DNA from: JAVWGW01 sp036651575
Lineage (GTDB): Bacteria > Actinomycetota > Coriobacteriia > Coriobacteriales > Eggerthellaceae
Direction of reading: 5' to 3'
Assembly: GCA_036651575.1 (NCBI GenBank)
Contig: JAVVXN010000007.1
Coordinates: 1 to 42,050 of the forward strand
DNA length: 42,050 nt
Positions 26,467 to 34,403 of the stretch are shown here, piece after piece. Position 1 is the first letter of the stretch, and every line of letters begins with the position of its first letter. The position numbers were made by a program, and so were the translations under genes. The notes under the pieces were generated by a model. That model saw nothing but the letters and a program-made list of their open reading frames with translations. It ran no database searches and was not told the origin of the DNA.

Positions 26467-27237
26467 TTAACCTTTTTTCGCCGGACGCGGTTTTTTCGCT
26501 TTACGGGTAACATCAACATGGACTGGTTCAATATCAATCGTTTCAGCTGCAACCTTAGCATCTTCCTTTTTCAAAACAAAGGTCGTCAATTGCTGCTGCG
26601 TAACACCCACTAAACCAGACATACCCCAGAACAACAGTACGCCCGCGGGAGCACCCCAGCCGATCCACAGCATAAAGACCGACATCACGGCAGCCATGAT
26701 CAAAGTCTGTTTCTGCTGAGGACCTTTATTATTGCGCTGTTGTAACAACATGGGCAAAAAGGTTGCGCCTGCAAAGACCAGCATCAAGATCAAATAAGGA
26801 ATAAAAGCACCAATACCCTGCGAAAAAGCTTCGGAGGGTTTCGTAATAAGACTGGGAATTAAATTATAGAATTCATAGGTAGAACCCTGCGTACGGCCAC
26901 CCATTTCTTGCAATACTTGAAAAAGAGCCATAAAGATAGGCATCTGAAGCAGCATGGGTAAACAACCGGCAAGAGGATTGAATTTCGATTCCGCATAAAG
27001 CTTTTGCATTTCTTCCTGTTGACGCTGCGGATTATCCTGATATTTCGTTTGGATTTCCGTCATCAAAGGCTGCATCTTCTGCATATGGAAAGAAGATTTA
27101 ATCTGCTTGTGCATTAAGGGACTGATGAGAATACGGAAAATAATCGTGACAAGCACGATTGCTAAACCCCAGTCACCGCAGAAGTTATAAAACGCCTGGA
27201 TGATTTGGAATATAATATCCTTAAATGCATCCCACAT
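26467..27237 (-). CDS. yidC: YidC/Oxa1 membrane-protein insertase
   Basis: 256 residues, the short Gram-positive-type YidC without the large periplasmic domain and with no obvious lipoprotein signal. The first helix carries the conserved functional arginine (LVTIIFRILISPL). Then come the cytoplasmic coiled hairpin (MQPLMTEIQTKYQDNPQRQQEEMQKLYAE) and the family motif NPLAGCLPMLLQMPIFMALF. The remaining helices are PYLILMLVFAGATF, AAVMSVFMLWIGW and the final pair. The basic C-terminal tail (RKAKKPRPAKKG) can contact the ribosome. The start has a GGGAGG site. A 12-bp palindrome CAGCAATTGCTG (26442-26453) lies in the gap to jag. Confidence 0.96.
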   Translation of the reverse strand: MWDAFKDIIFQIIQAFYNFCGDWGLAIVLVTIIFRILISPLMHKQIKSSFHMQKMQPLMTEIQTKYQDNPQRQQEEMQKLYAESKFNPLAGCLPMLLQMPIFMALFQVLQEMGGRTQGSTYEFYNLIPSLITKPSEAFSQGIGAFIPYLILMLVFAGATFLPMLLQQRNNKGPQQKQTLIMAAVMSVFMLWIGWGAPAGVLLFWGMSGLVGVTQQQLTTFVLKKEDAKVAAETIDIEPVHVDVTRKAKKPRPAKKG

Positions 27238-27283
27238 ATATCATTTCCTCCCGAACATATAAAATCCCAGGTCAAAGCCCATT

Positions 27284-27526
27284 TTAAGGAACAGGATCAT
27301 AACCGTAGGGACCACCTGGTCGACAACGTAGTATTCGTTTTACGGTAAGCCAAAGTCCTTTGAAAAAGCCATACCGTTTAAAAGCTATAATGCCATACTG
27401 TGAACACGTAGGCGTAAAACGACAGCAAGAGGGAAACAGCGGTGAAAGAGCCATCTGATAAAACGTAATGGCTAAAACCGCCAACTTTGTTGGTAAGCTC
27501 TTAAAAAAAGATGCCACCGATCCCAT
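27284..27526 (-). CDS. yidD: YidD, membrane-protein insertion efficiency factor
   Basis: 80 residues. The family core FYQMALSPLFPSCCRFTPTCSQYGIIAFKRYGFFKGLWLTVKRILRCRPGGPYGYDPVP is complete, including the paired cysteines of CCRFTPTCS and RCRPGG. The ATG at 27526 lies 7 bases after the rnpA stop with an AGGG site; a longer in-frame reading overlaps rnpA and is unlikely. It sits between rnpA and yidC as usual and probably aids YidC. Confidence 0.94.
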   Translation of the reverse strand: MGSVASFFKSLPTKLAVLAITFYQMALSPLFPSCCRFTPTCSQYGIIAFKRYGFFKGLWLTVKRILRCRPGGPYGYDPVP

Positions 27527-27533
27527 AAAAACC

Positions 27534-27866
27534 CTATCGTAAGCCTTTGCGTGACAAGACAACATTACATGCTTCCAGCACTTTACTATAAGAAGCTTGC
27601 GTTGTTTGTTTCTTCGCAATAAATATCACATCATAGCCTTGCCAAGGACCACCAAGGTCCTGACAAAGAGCTCTCATGCGACGTTTTGCTTTATTACGCC
27701 AGACTGCATTACCGTTTTTTTTCCCTGCTACAAAAGCAACACGACCAGGGCGGTCGTGTTGCGCGGTATCTTCTGACATGAGTAACGTAATAGAGGAAGA
27801 ATTCAAACGTGTTCCGTGATTAAATAGATAAGAAATCTCAATGCTGGATTTAATAGTTTCCAACAC
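27534..27866 (-). CDS. rnpA: RnpA, protein component of RNase P
   Basis: 110 residues. RnpA binds the RNase P RNA and the 5' leader of pre-tRNA. The family core is recognisable: an N-terminal IKSSIEISYLFNHGTRL, the beta strand GRVAFVAGKKNGNAVWRNKAKRRMRALC with its RNR-like motif (WRNKAKRRMR), and GYDVIFIAKK. The arginine-rich motif has Trp-Arg-Asn-Lys instead of the usual R-N-R/K-hKR. The start is GTG 27866 (or TTG 27863); no good ribosome-binding site is visible, which suggests translational coupling to rpmH 12 bases upstream. Confidence 0.93.
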   Translation of the reverse strand: MLETIKSSIEISYLFNHGTRLNSSSITLLMSEDTAQHDRPGRVAFVAGKKNGNAVWRNKAKRRMRALCQDLGGPWQGYDVIFIAKKQTTQASYSKVLEACNVVLSRKGLR

Positions 27867-27878
27867 TAGAAGTTCACT

Positions 27879-28013
27879 CTACACACAGAGACGCTTGCGA
27901 CCTTTTGCGCGACGCGCTGACAGTACAGCACGTCCGCCTTTAGAAGACATGCGAGAACGAAAACCATGGCATTTTGCACGCTTACGCGTGTTCGGTTGAT
28001 AGGTGCGTTTCAT
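27879..28013 (-). CDS. rpmH: 50S ribosomal protein L34
   Basis: 44 residues, MKRTYQPNTRKRAKCHGFRSRM...RRAKGRKRLCV, the standard L34 pattern with two unusual cysteines (Cys15 and Cys43). The ATG at 28013 has an AAAGGGA site. It is the first gene of the rpmH-rnpA-yidD-yidC-jag unit and sits next to the origin, with a perfect promoter upstream. Confidence 0.97.
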   Translation of the reverse strand: MKRTYQPNTRKRAKCHGFRSRMSSKGGRAVLSARRAKGRKRLCV

Positions 28014-28049
28014 CGGTATTCCCTTTCGTGGTTTTAGAGTAGCCTTGAA

Positions 28050-28078
28050 ATTATATGAGCGGGGAGTATAACTGTCAA
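28050..28078 (-). promoter_or_regulatory. perfect sigma-70-type promoter of rpmH
   Basis: The minus strand reads TTGACA (28073-28078), a 17-base spacer, then TATAAT (28050-28055): both hexamers and the spacing match the consensus exactly. Transcription should start near 28043, giving a leader of about 30 bases. Confidence 0.93.
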
Positions 28079-28135
28079 GAATTACTTTTAAATGCTCCTT
28101 CATCACTCCATTTTCAAAGAGCGTTATCTTTCGAT

Positions 28136-28154
28136 TGTGGAAAACGTTGAAAAC
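28136..28154 (-). other. tandem DnaA-box-like pair
   Basis: TGTGGAAAA (28136-28144; reverse complement TTTTCCACA fits TTWTNCACA) is followed by GTTGAAAAC (28146-28154). The shared GAAAAC core repeats at a 10-base step, about one helical turn. Confidence 0.6.
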
Positions 28155-28480
28155 TTTTCTTTTACTCGAAAAGCACGGTGGAAATATCGTGGTACCTGAA
28201 GAAGTCAAGGGTGTTTTTTAAAAAAATATTTTCACTCAAACAATCTGATATTTCAGGATAATAAAACAAAAATACTATCTTTGACCTGCTATTTTATAAA
28301 AAATACTCCTTTATTTTTCGCACATCACTTCACTATTTTTTCGATCAAACAAACAAATAATATGTTCTTACTGAAACGAACTGGGCATATACATAAAACG
28401 CAAAAGTCAATGCGTATTTTGGAAATATTTCAACAATAAAAAGCATGTTTTCCGTTTTTCCACTGCCGTATTTTTTTCAC

Positions 28481-28528
28481 TTTCAAAGTTTTCAACAATT
28501 TATGAATAAAAAGTTGAAAACTTTGAAA
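28481..28528. repeat. 16-bp perfect inverted repeat in oriC
   Basis: Arms TTTCAAAGTTTTCAAC (28481-28496) and GTTGAAAACTTTGAAA (28513-28528) are exact reverse complements with a 16-base AT-rich spacer. Each arm contains the GTTTTCAAC motif seen also at 28146-28154. Confidence 0.95.
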
Positions 28529-28687
28529 ACACGAATGAAACTGCAAGAAAACTTTGCATGAATACTCCGTGAATACTGGATATTGGCTGAATTAGCCCTT
28601 AGAATGAAACGGTTTCCACAAAAAGGCACTGATTTTTTCTAGAATGAATGAAAATGAGTGAAACCACCAATCACCAAAGGAAATAGC

Positions 28688-29470
28688 TTGAAGCAGCAGG
28701 AAATACACCCTACCGATACTGATTCTTCAGAAATCGAACCAGAAAGTTTTTTCGATTACTCATTTGTGTATACAACCGCACGAATCGCCATATACGACGA
28801 TTTAAAAAGTGCGCCTCGCGTCATCGAGATAGAACCCGCAACAACAGCAGAATACATAGAAGCCCTTGCTTCTCAAACATACGAAAACTCACAACGCGCG
28901 GGAGGAACAATCCCCTATACGGCAATTAGAGAAGTTTCAGAGAATTTTATTCACGCGCGCTTTACCGAAATCGTCGTTTCGATCTTAGATCACGGAAATA
29001 CGATTCGTTTTTCCGACCAAGGGCCCGGTATTGCCCAGAAAGACAAGGCGCCCTTGCCCGGTTTTACCTCTGCCGTAGAACCTATGAAAGAATTTATTCG
29101 AGGGGTGGGATCAGGATTACCAATCGTAAAAGATTATCTTGATTTTTCCCATGGCACCATCACGATCGAAGACAATATAGGGGAAGGCGCAGTCGTTACC
29201 TTAAGTTTGCTGCCTCAAGTCTCACCAGACTCCTCACCAGCAACGATCGCCCAAATCCCGCCTTTAAGCGCACGCCAGAAAAAAGTACTCACCCTCTTCG
29301 CCACCAATGGGGCCTTGGGTGTCACCGATATTGTCAACCTCACCAGTCTTCCGCAATCAAGCACCTATGTTGAATTAACAAAGCTGGAAGAAGCCGGTTT
29401 GATTGAAAAAACAACAGGTCAAAAACGAATTTTAACTGATTTGGGATATCAAACCGTTCACTCTTTATAA
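28688..29470 (+). CDS. GHKL-type ATPase domain with C-terminal winged helix, unknown regulator
   Basis: About 260 residues from TTG 28688, chosen because AAAGG lies 7 bases upstream; the in-frame GTG at 28658 has no ribosome-binding site. Residues about 75-180 are a HATPase_c (GHKL) domain: N-box REVSENFIHA (residues 81-90), G1 box DQGPGI (110-115), G2 box GVGSGLPIV (139-147), and a final GEGAVVTLSLL strand. No histidine-phosphotransfer region precedes it, so it is not a normal sensor kinase. Residues about 193-255 form a winged-helix of MarR-like pattern (LSARQKKVLTLFATNGALGVTDIVNLTSLPQSSTYVELTKLEEAGLIEKT). It would thus couple nucleotide binding to DNA binding. It lies between oriC and dnaA, 147 bases from dnaA and codirectional. 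The role is unknown; anti-sigma-type kinase or transcription regulator are both open. Confidence 0.85.
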   Translation: MKQQEIHPTDTDSSEIEPESFFDYSFVYTTARIAIYDDLKSAPRVIEIEPATTAEYIEALASQTYENSQRAGGTIPYTAIREVSENFIHARFTEIVVSILDHGNTIRFSDQGPGIAQKDKAPLPGFTSAVEPMKEFIRGVGSGLPIVKDYLDFSHGTITIEDNIGEGAVVTLSLLPQVSPDSSPATIAQIPPLSARQKKVLTLFATNGALGVTDIVNLTSLPQSSTYVELTKLEEAGLIEKTTGQKRILTDLGYQTVHSL

Positions 29471-29513
29471 CGGTTGATACCTATCTTTATTCATCACTAT
29501 TCGACAGAGCATA

Positions 29514-29519
29514 TATAAT
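29514..29519 (+). promoter_or_regulatory. candidate -10 element of dnaA
   Basis: TATAAT about 100 bases before the dnaA ATG; the -35 position (TCATCA) is poor. It lies after the upstream gene's stop, so dnaA probably has its own promoter. Confidence 0.45.
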
Positions 29520-29617
29520 GGCTTTAAGACAGAGCGCTTTTTAGAGGAAAATAAAACGCAGCCATTCATACCGTAACCATTTCCTTTACATAAGGATCGT
29601 TCTTTGAGGATAACAAT

Positions 29618-31117
29618 ATGGAAAGTGAAAAGCTTGCAAGGGCATGGGAAACTACCTGCAACCAAGTGAAAAGTTACGAAAGCATCGACCAAACTCAGAT
29701 TAACGCGTTTTTTTCGCGGCTCCACCCCCAGGCATTAAGCGAGGGGTTCTTAATGTTGACCGCTGACAATGATTTTATTAAAACCTGGATCGAACTTCAT
29801 TATATAGCGTATATAAAACAAGCTTTGCAAGATATCTACGACATCGCTTTCACTGTTTTAATCGAAGTGGATCAAAACAGTGAAGCTACCGTAGCGCAAG
29901 CACCGCTTTTGTCCCCCACACCCGTACACACACCCTCATCCGAATTACCAACGCCCGAAAAAAACAAGAAGCTTTCCGCGGATACAGAAGCGTTTGATAA
30001 ATCTCTTGACGCACCTTTAAACGATAAACAGAAACCGGTTTCTCAAGATGAACCAACAACCAATCCCACTTCAAATTTAACTTTTGAAAATTTCGTTATT
30101 GGCGATTCTAATCGTATGGCATATTCCATGGCTGTCGCCGTTGCAGAATCCCCCGGAAAAGCCCAACTTAATCCTCTTTTTATCTATGGAAAAAGTGGGC
30201 TCGGGAAAACGCATCTTCTCCGAGCAATACAAAATTACATCCACACTTCGCTCCCTATCATGAAAACCTGTTATGTCGATTCAGCTGAACTTTTAAGCGA
30301 TTACATGGAAGCCAGCGCTGCTCACGATAAAGAAAAATCAAGCTTTAAAAACTTTAAAATACGCTATGAAAACGTTGACGTGTTATTGATTGACGACGTA
30401 CAACATTTGCAAGGGAAAAAACAAACACTCGATATCGTCTTTCAAATATTTAATAAACTCACCAGTATGGGAAAACAAGTTGTTTTAGCGGCTGATCGTG
30501 CTCCTAAAAACATCGATATCGACGAACGATATAAAAGCCGCTTTAATTCCGGAGGGACTTTCGATATTCAACCTCCTGAAGTTGAAACGAAATTAGGGGT
30601 TATCAAAAGTTTCATCGAAGAGTATCGCATGAGTGAACAGCATCCCAATTTTACGATTTCCCCAGAAATACAAATGTATATTGCTGAAAATTCAAGTTCA
30701 AATATTCGTGAGCTTAAAAGTGCGGTTACAAAAATAATCTACCAAATGACCTATTTCAAACAACCCCATATCGAACTCGAAGATGTTCGCCATCTTCTTG
30801 AAAACCATTTTTCAGGTGGATTATCAAAACGACTGACGGTCGGAGATATTCAAAAAGAAGTCGAAGGCTTTTATAAAATCAGCCACGCTGATCTCGTCGG
30901 TAAAAAACGTAACCGTAATATTATGTATGCCCGACAGGTAGGGATTTACCTCTGCCGCCAATTACTCGATCTTCCCTATAACGATATCGGAAAACAATTC
31001 AACCGCGATCATTCAACCGTAATGTATTCCATTAATTGCGTTGAAGAACGAATGAAAGAAAACTATGACTATCGCGAAGAGGTAGAAACTATTCGCCAGA
31101 TTGTGCAGGAAAACTAA
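29618..31117 (+). CDS. dnaA: DnaA, chromosomal replication initiator
   Basis: 499 residues. Domain I (1-85) is followed by a low-complexity linker (about 86-153, Pro/Thr/Glu/Lys). Domain III is an AAA+ ATPase: TFENFVIGDSNRMA, Walker A GKSGLGKTH (191-199), Walker B VLLIDDVQHLQGK, sensor VLAADRAPKNI, and the arginine of the RYKSRFNSG segment. Domain IV binds DnaA boxes: VGIYLCRQLLDLPYNDIGKQFNRDHSTVMYS. In that signature DHSTVMYS is standard, so the protein should read ordinary TTATNCACA-type boxes; the origin shows few of these. The ATG has a GAGGA site 7 bases upstream. Confidence 0.98.
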   Translation: MESEKLARAWETTCNQVKSYESIDQTQINAFFSRLHPQALSEGFLMLTADNDFIKTWIELHYIAYIKQALQDIYDIAFTVLIEVDQNSEATVAQAPLLSPTPVHTPSSELPTPEKNKKLSADTEAFDKSLDAPLNDKQKPVSQDEPTTNPTSNLTFENFVIGDSNRMAYSMAVAVAESPGKAQLNPLFIYGKSGLGKTHLLRAIQNYIHTSLPIMKTCYVDSAELLSDYMEASAAHDKEKSSFKNFKIRYENVDVLLIDDVQHLQGKKQTLDIVFQIFNKLTSMGKQVVLAADRAPKNIDIDERYKSRFNSGGTFDIQPPEVETKLGVIKSFIEEYRMSEQHPNFTISPEIQMYIAENSSSNIRELKSAVTKIIYQMTYFKQPHIELEDVRHLLENHFSGGLSKRLTVGDIQKEVEGFYKISHADLVGKKRNRNIMYARQVGIYLCRQLLDLPYNDIGKQFNRDHSTVMYSINCVEERMKENYDYREEVETIRQIVQEN

Positions 31118-31462
31118 AAGAGAAGTGGTTAAAAATGACTCATATCTGGCTGAAAACAGTACTGCAAAAGCGTAAAGATAATTAAAGCAATAATGGGTGT
31201 GTAAGCTCGAAACAGGTTTTAAGTCAACAATGAATGGTTATTTACCTTATCTGAACAGCGTAAATGGCAGTTTTCCTCTTTTCCACCGAGCTTATTATTA
31301 CTATTATAAAAACCTTTATATAAAAAGGGGAACATGAAAAAATAAGAGGAAATTTCAAAAGAGGGGAAAACGACGATTCGTAGTGATGTCGTCGACTTCA
31401 GAGCATGTTCTCTCTCCTGCCTGAAGGTCGTAGTATATTGAAACGAAAAGAAAGGAATGCGC
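31118..31462. other. dnaA-dnaN intergenic region, possible second origin segment and dnaN leader
   Basis: 345 bases, AT-rich, without a gene. It holds one near DnaA box (TTTTCCACC, 31279-31287), a CCTTTATATAAAAAGG near-palindrome (31313-31328), and two hairpins close to dnaN: CGACGA/TCGTCG (31371-31376 with 31389-31394) and CTTCAG/CTGAAG (31396-31401 with 31421-31426). A TATATT lies near 31433 as a possible -10. Confidence 0.5.
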
Positions 31463-32563
31463 GTGAAAATTAGTATTAACCAATCAGAACTTCAAAACGC
31501 TCTTTCTGTTGTGCTTAAGGGAGTAGCGTCACGCTCAACATTACCTATTCTTTCAGGTGTCTACTTCAAGGCATATGGCGAAGCGCTTATTTTGCAAACA
31601 ACTGATTTAAAGCTTTCGGTTCAATATCGGGTTGCTGCCCTGATTGAGATTGAGGGCGAAACCGTTATCCCTGCAAAATTACTTTCTGAGATTATTAAAA
31701 GCTTACCCGATGCAGCTGTCCATTTAGAAACCAACGATGACAGTGTTTCTCTTATGTGCGAAGCGGCATCGTTTTCTTTAAAAACATTACAGGCACAGGA
31801 TTTTCCTGCATTTCCTGAAGTTGCTATACAAAAACAAATTGCGATTCCTTTTCCTCAATTTTCCTCCATGGTCAAACGGGTGGCTCGCGTTGTTTCGCGT
31901 GACGAGAGTCGTATGGTTTTAACCGGAGTGCTCATGACGAATGAGGGTGGTCATTTTAAACTCGTTGCAACCGATTCCTATCGTCTCGCGATCACTGAAG
32001 CCGATGTGCCCGAAATTGGAACCGATGATTTTGAAGCGGTGATAGCAGGATCATTTTTACAGGATATAACGGCACTTTCAAAAAGCGAAGAAAATGTGCA
32101 TATCGGTTTGGCAGAAAATCAAGTTATGATTACGTATCAAGATACGATTTTCATCAACCGCCGCATCGAGGGAAATTATCCTAACTATAAGCAATTATTG
32201 CCTGATAATTTTGTGACGCGGATTGAATTTGATACCCGTCAGTTAAGTAATGCGGTCAAACGCATGTCTTTGTTAAGCAATACCACCTCGCCGATTCGGA
32301 TAGATATCAATCAGGCGTCTCAAACGGCACAGCTTTCAACGGTGACGCAAGATGTCGGCGCCGCCCAAGAAGTGTTATCAGCGGCAGTTGAGGGAGAAGA
32401 TGTTGAAATTGCTTTTAATTTCTCATATGTTCTTGACGGCCTTGGCGTGGTAGGTACCGATAAAGTATTTTTAGAAACACAAAGTTCATTAAAGCCCGGC
32501 ATTTTCAGATCTGATTCGGCGGAGGATTTTCTCTATCTCATCATGCCGGTTCGGATTGCGTAA
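31463..32563 (+). CDS. dnaN: DNA polymerase III beta subunit (sliding clamp)
   Basis: 366 residues; three repeats of the clamp fold form the dimeric ring around DNA. Recognisable segments: MKISINQSELQNALSVVLKGVASRSTLPILSGV, DLKLSVQYR, the middle VLMTNEGGHFKLVATDSYRLAI and IEGNYPNYKQLLP, and C-terminal YLIMPVRIA. The GTG at 31463 is preferred: an AAAGG site lies 7 bases upstream and it gives MKISIN, whereas the ATG at 31457 is only 1 base from that site. Confidence 0.97.
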   Translation: MKISINQSELQNALSVVLKGVASRSTLPILSGVYFKAYGEALILQTTDLKLSVQYRVAALIEIEGETVIPAKLLSEIIKSLPDAAVHLETNDDSVSLMCEAASFSLKTLQAQDFPAFPEVAIQKQIAIPFPQFSSMVKRVARVVSRDESRMVLTGVLMTNEGGHFKLVATDSYRLAITEADVPEIGTDDFEAVIAGSFLQDITALSKSEENVHIGLAENQVMITYQDTIFINRRIEGNYPNYKQLLPDNFVTRIEFDTRQLSNAVKRMSLLSNTTSPIRIDINQASQTAQLSTVTQDVGAAQEVLSAAVEGEDVEIAFNFSYVLDGLGVVGTDKVFLETQSSLKPGIFRSDSAEDFLYLIMPVRIA

Positions 32564-32593
32564 TAATATTTACTATCGTGAAATGACGCCATA

Positions 32594-33724
32594 ATGGGCC
32601 TTTGCCTTCAACAACTTTCATTTCGTAATTTTCGCAATTATCAGGATTTTCTTTTACAGGAGATCGGGTCGTTGACGATTTTTGTCGGTCCTAATGCTGC
32701 GGGTAAAACAAATATTATTGAAGGTATCGATCTTTTAACGGCAATCACGTCATTTCGTCATCCAAAAACACACCAATTGGTAACCTGGGGTTTTGAATCT
32801 TCTCGGCTACAGGCGCAACTCGGTGATGGTTCGCGCAAGCTTGCAGTGGAACTTCAGATTAAAGATGATAAAAAATCGTATCAACTCAACGGAAAAACAA
32901 AGCGCATTCATGATTTAAAGGGTATTTTACCGGCTGTTTGCTTTTCTCCTGACGACCTCACTTTGATCAAAGGTGCTCAAAGTATTAAAAGGAGTGCTCT
33001 TGATGCCGTCGGGTCTCAGCTTTCCGCAAACTATTATGCGGTTCGAAAAGATTATGAAAAAATTCTGCAACAAAAAAATCGGGTGTTAAAAGAAGGGGTT
33101 GGGCCGGAATATCTTGCAAGCATTAACGAAGTTTTTATCAGCATTGGGGCTCAGTTGAGTTTTAAGCGTGCTGAGATTTTTTCTAAGATGAGACCTTATA
33201 TCCAAGAATATTATCACGTGATTACCGGACAAACCGAACAGGTACGAGGGGCTTACTTTCCTTCTTGGCAAAATCGTGATCAAGAAGTATTTTTAGATAA
33301 TCCCTTTACGACCGACGAGGCGCGCGATGCTCTTTACCGGGTCATTTCAGCCAATCAAACCTATGAAATTGAAAGAAAACGAGCTCTTTTTGGCCCTCAT
33401 AGCGACGCGATTGAATTTTTTATCGAAGGTAAAAATGCGGGAATTTATGGAAGCCAGGGTCAGCAACGTTCTTTAGTTTTAAGTTTTAAACTTGCTGAAG
33501 TTTCTTTATTACAAGATATTCTTGGCGAAAAACCTCTCCTTCTTTTAGATGATGTGATGAGTGAGCTCGATATGGTTCGGCGCACCGCATTGATTCAATT
33601 TATTTCAGGGGATATACAAACCTTTATTACGACAACTCATTTGGATTATTTTACTGAGGAACTGCTTGCGCGCGCCCGTATTGTTTATCTTGAAAAATCT
33701 TCTCTTTATGGCGTAACGGAATAA
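32594..33724 (+). CDS. recF: RecF, DNA repair ATPase
   Basis: 376 residues. SMC-like head: Walker A VGPNAAGKTNIIEGI near residue 33, signature YGSQGQQRSLVLSFKL, Walker B PLLLLDDVMSELD, and TTTHLDYF near the end. RecF loads RecA at gapped DNA with RecO and RecR. The ATG lies 30 bases after dnaN with a weak ribosome-binding site. The unit dnaN-recF-(DciA-like) is tightly spaced. Confidence 0.97.
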   Translation: MGLCLQQLSFRNFRNYQDFLLQEIGSLTIFVGPNAAGKTNIIEGIDLLTAITSFRHPKTHQLVTWGFESSRLQAQLGDGSRKLAVELQIKDDKKSYQLNGKTKRIHDLKGILPAVCFSPDDLTLIKGAQSIKRSALDAVGSQLSANYYAVRKDYEKILQQKNRVLKEGVGPEYLASINEVFISIGAQLSFKRAEIFSKMRPYIQEYYHVITGQTEQVRGAYFPSWQNRDQEVFLDNPFTTDEARDALYRVISANQTYEIERKRALFGPHSDAIEFFIEGKNAGIYGSQGQQRSLVLSFKLAEVSLLQDILGEKPLLLLDDVMSELDMVRRTALIQFISGDIQTFITTTHLDYFTEELLARARIVYLEKSSLYGVTE

Positions 33725-33741
33725 TAAAGATGAGGGCTCCG

Positions 33742-34260
33742 ATGAAAAAGATTCAATCAAATTTAACGCAGTGCCTTTCCATGATGAAAGGTTATGGTGA
33801 TGAGGTACGCTATAAAGAACGGGCGGCACAGGTTCGCGCGATGTGGGCAAAAACCGTTGATGAAATTTTCCTTGAACATACGAATGCCGTTTATATCATC
33901 AAAAAGGATAATAAAAAAACCCTCATCGTCTATGTTGATGAAAGTATTTTTTCTGCTGAATTAAATGCCCGTCGTGAATTGATAAAATTACAGTTTTTGC
34001 AGCGCTTCGGTGAAGAGCTTGACGAATTTAAAATATATATTTCTCGGGGTGATTATAAAAAAAATCATCCTTTTCAAAAAGAGGAAGATCCCTGTTATAT
34101 AGAACATGCCCGTCCTTTACCCTTGACTGATGATGAAAAGCAACCTTTTGAGAATAAACTCAATCAGATTCAAGATGAAAATCTTCGGTCAGCGTTAAAA
34201 CAAGCTGTTGTGAGCGATTTAGAGTGGAAAAAGGGAATTAAGGAAAAAAATAACAAATAG
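33742..34260 (+). CDS. DUF721/DciA-like protein
   Basis: 172 residues from ATG 33742 (GAGGG site 6 bases upstream; an in-frame ATG at 33730 would add 4 residues). The N-terminal two thirds match the DciA/DUF721 pattern: MWAKTVDEIFLEHTNAVYII, LIVYVDESIFSAELNARRELIKLQFLQRFG, and FKIYISRGDY. DciA loads the replicative helicase in bacteria lacking DnaC, and the gene is normally between recF and gyrB in Actinomycetota. The C-terminal tail of about 60 residues is charged and variable. Confidence 0.85.
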   Translation: MKKIQSNLTQCLSMMKGYGDEVRYKERAAQVRAMWAKTVDEIFLEHTNAVYIIKKDNKKTLIVYVDESIFSAELNARRELIKLQFLQRFGEELDEFKIYISRGDYKKNHPFQKEEDPCYIEHARPLPLTDDEKQPFENKLNQIQDENLRSALKQAVVSDLEWKKGIKEKNNK

Positions 34261-34274
34261 CATCACGAACAACC

Positions 34275-34310
34275 CTTAAAACAGCTCTTAAACCCCTTAA
34301 ACGTCTTAAA
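34275..34310. repeat. four CTTAAA repeats ahead of gyrB
   Basis: CTTAAA starts at 34275, 34287, 34296 and 34305, the last three at an exact 9-base step. It sits in the 143-base gap before gyrB, upstream of TATACT and TAAAAT candidate -10 elements near 34330-34346. Confidence 0.7.
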
Positions 34311-34403
34311 AACTACATTTATGGCACTATACTTTGTGGTAAAATAGCAAGGTTGTAATTATATCGTGCTCGTTCTCTTACGCAGTTAAAAAAGGAGTAT
34401 GGA

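Larger units (their letters stand above)
28079..28687. other. oriC: replication origin region (oriC), rpmH side
   Basis: About 600 bases, strongly AT-rich and gene-free, lying where transcription diverges and next to rpmH and dnaA. It contains a consensus-type DnaA box (28136-28144), several near matches (TTTTCCACT 28456-28464, TTTTCAACA 28489-28497, GTTTCCACA 28612-28620), an A/T-only stretch near 28214-28230 that could unwind, and a 16-bp inverted repeat at 28481-28528. Boxes are few and mostly imperfect, so a second origin segment on the dnaA-dnaN side is possible. Confidence 0.75.
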
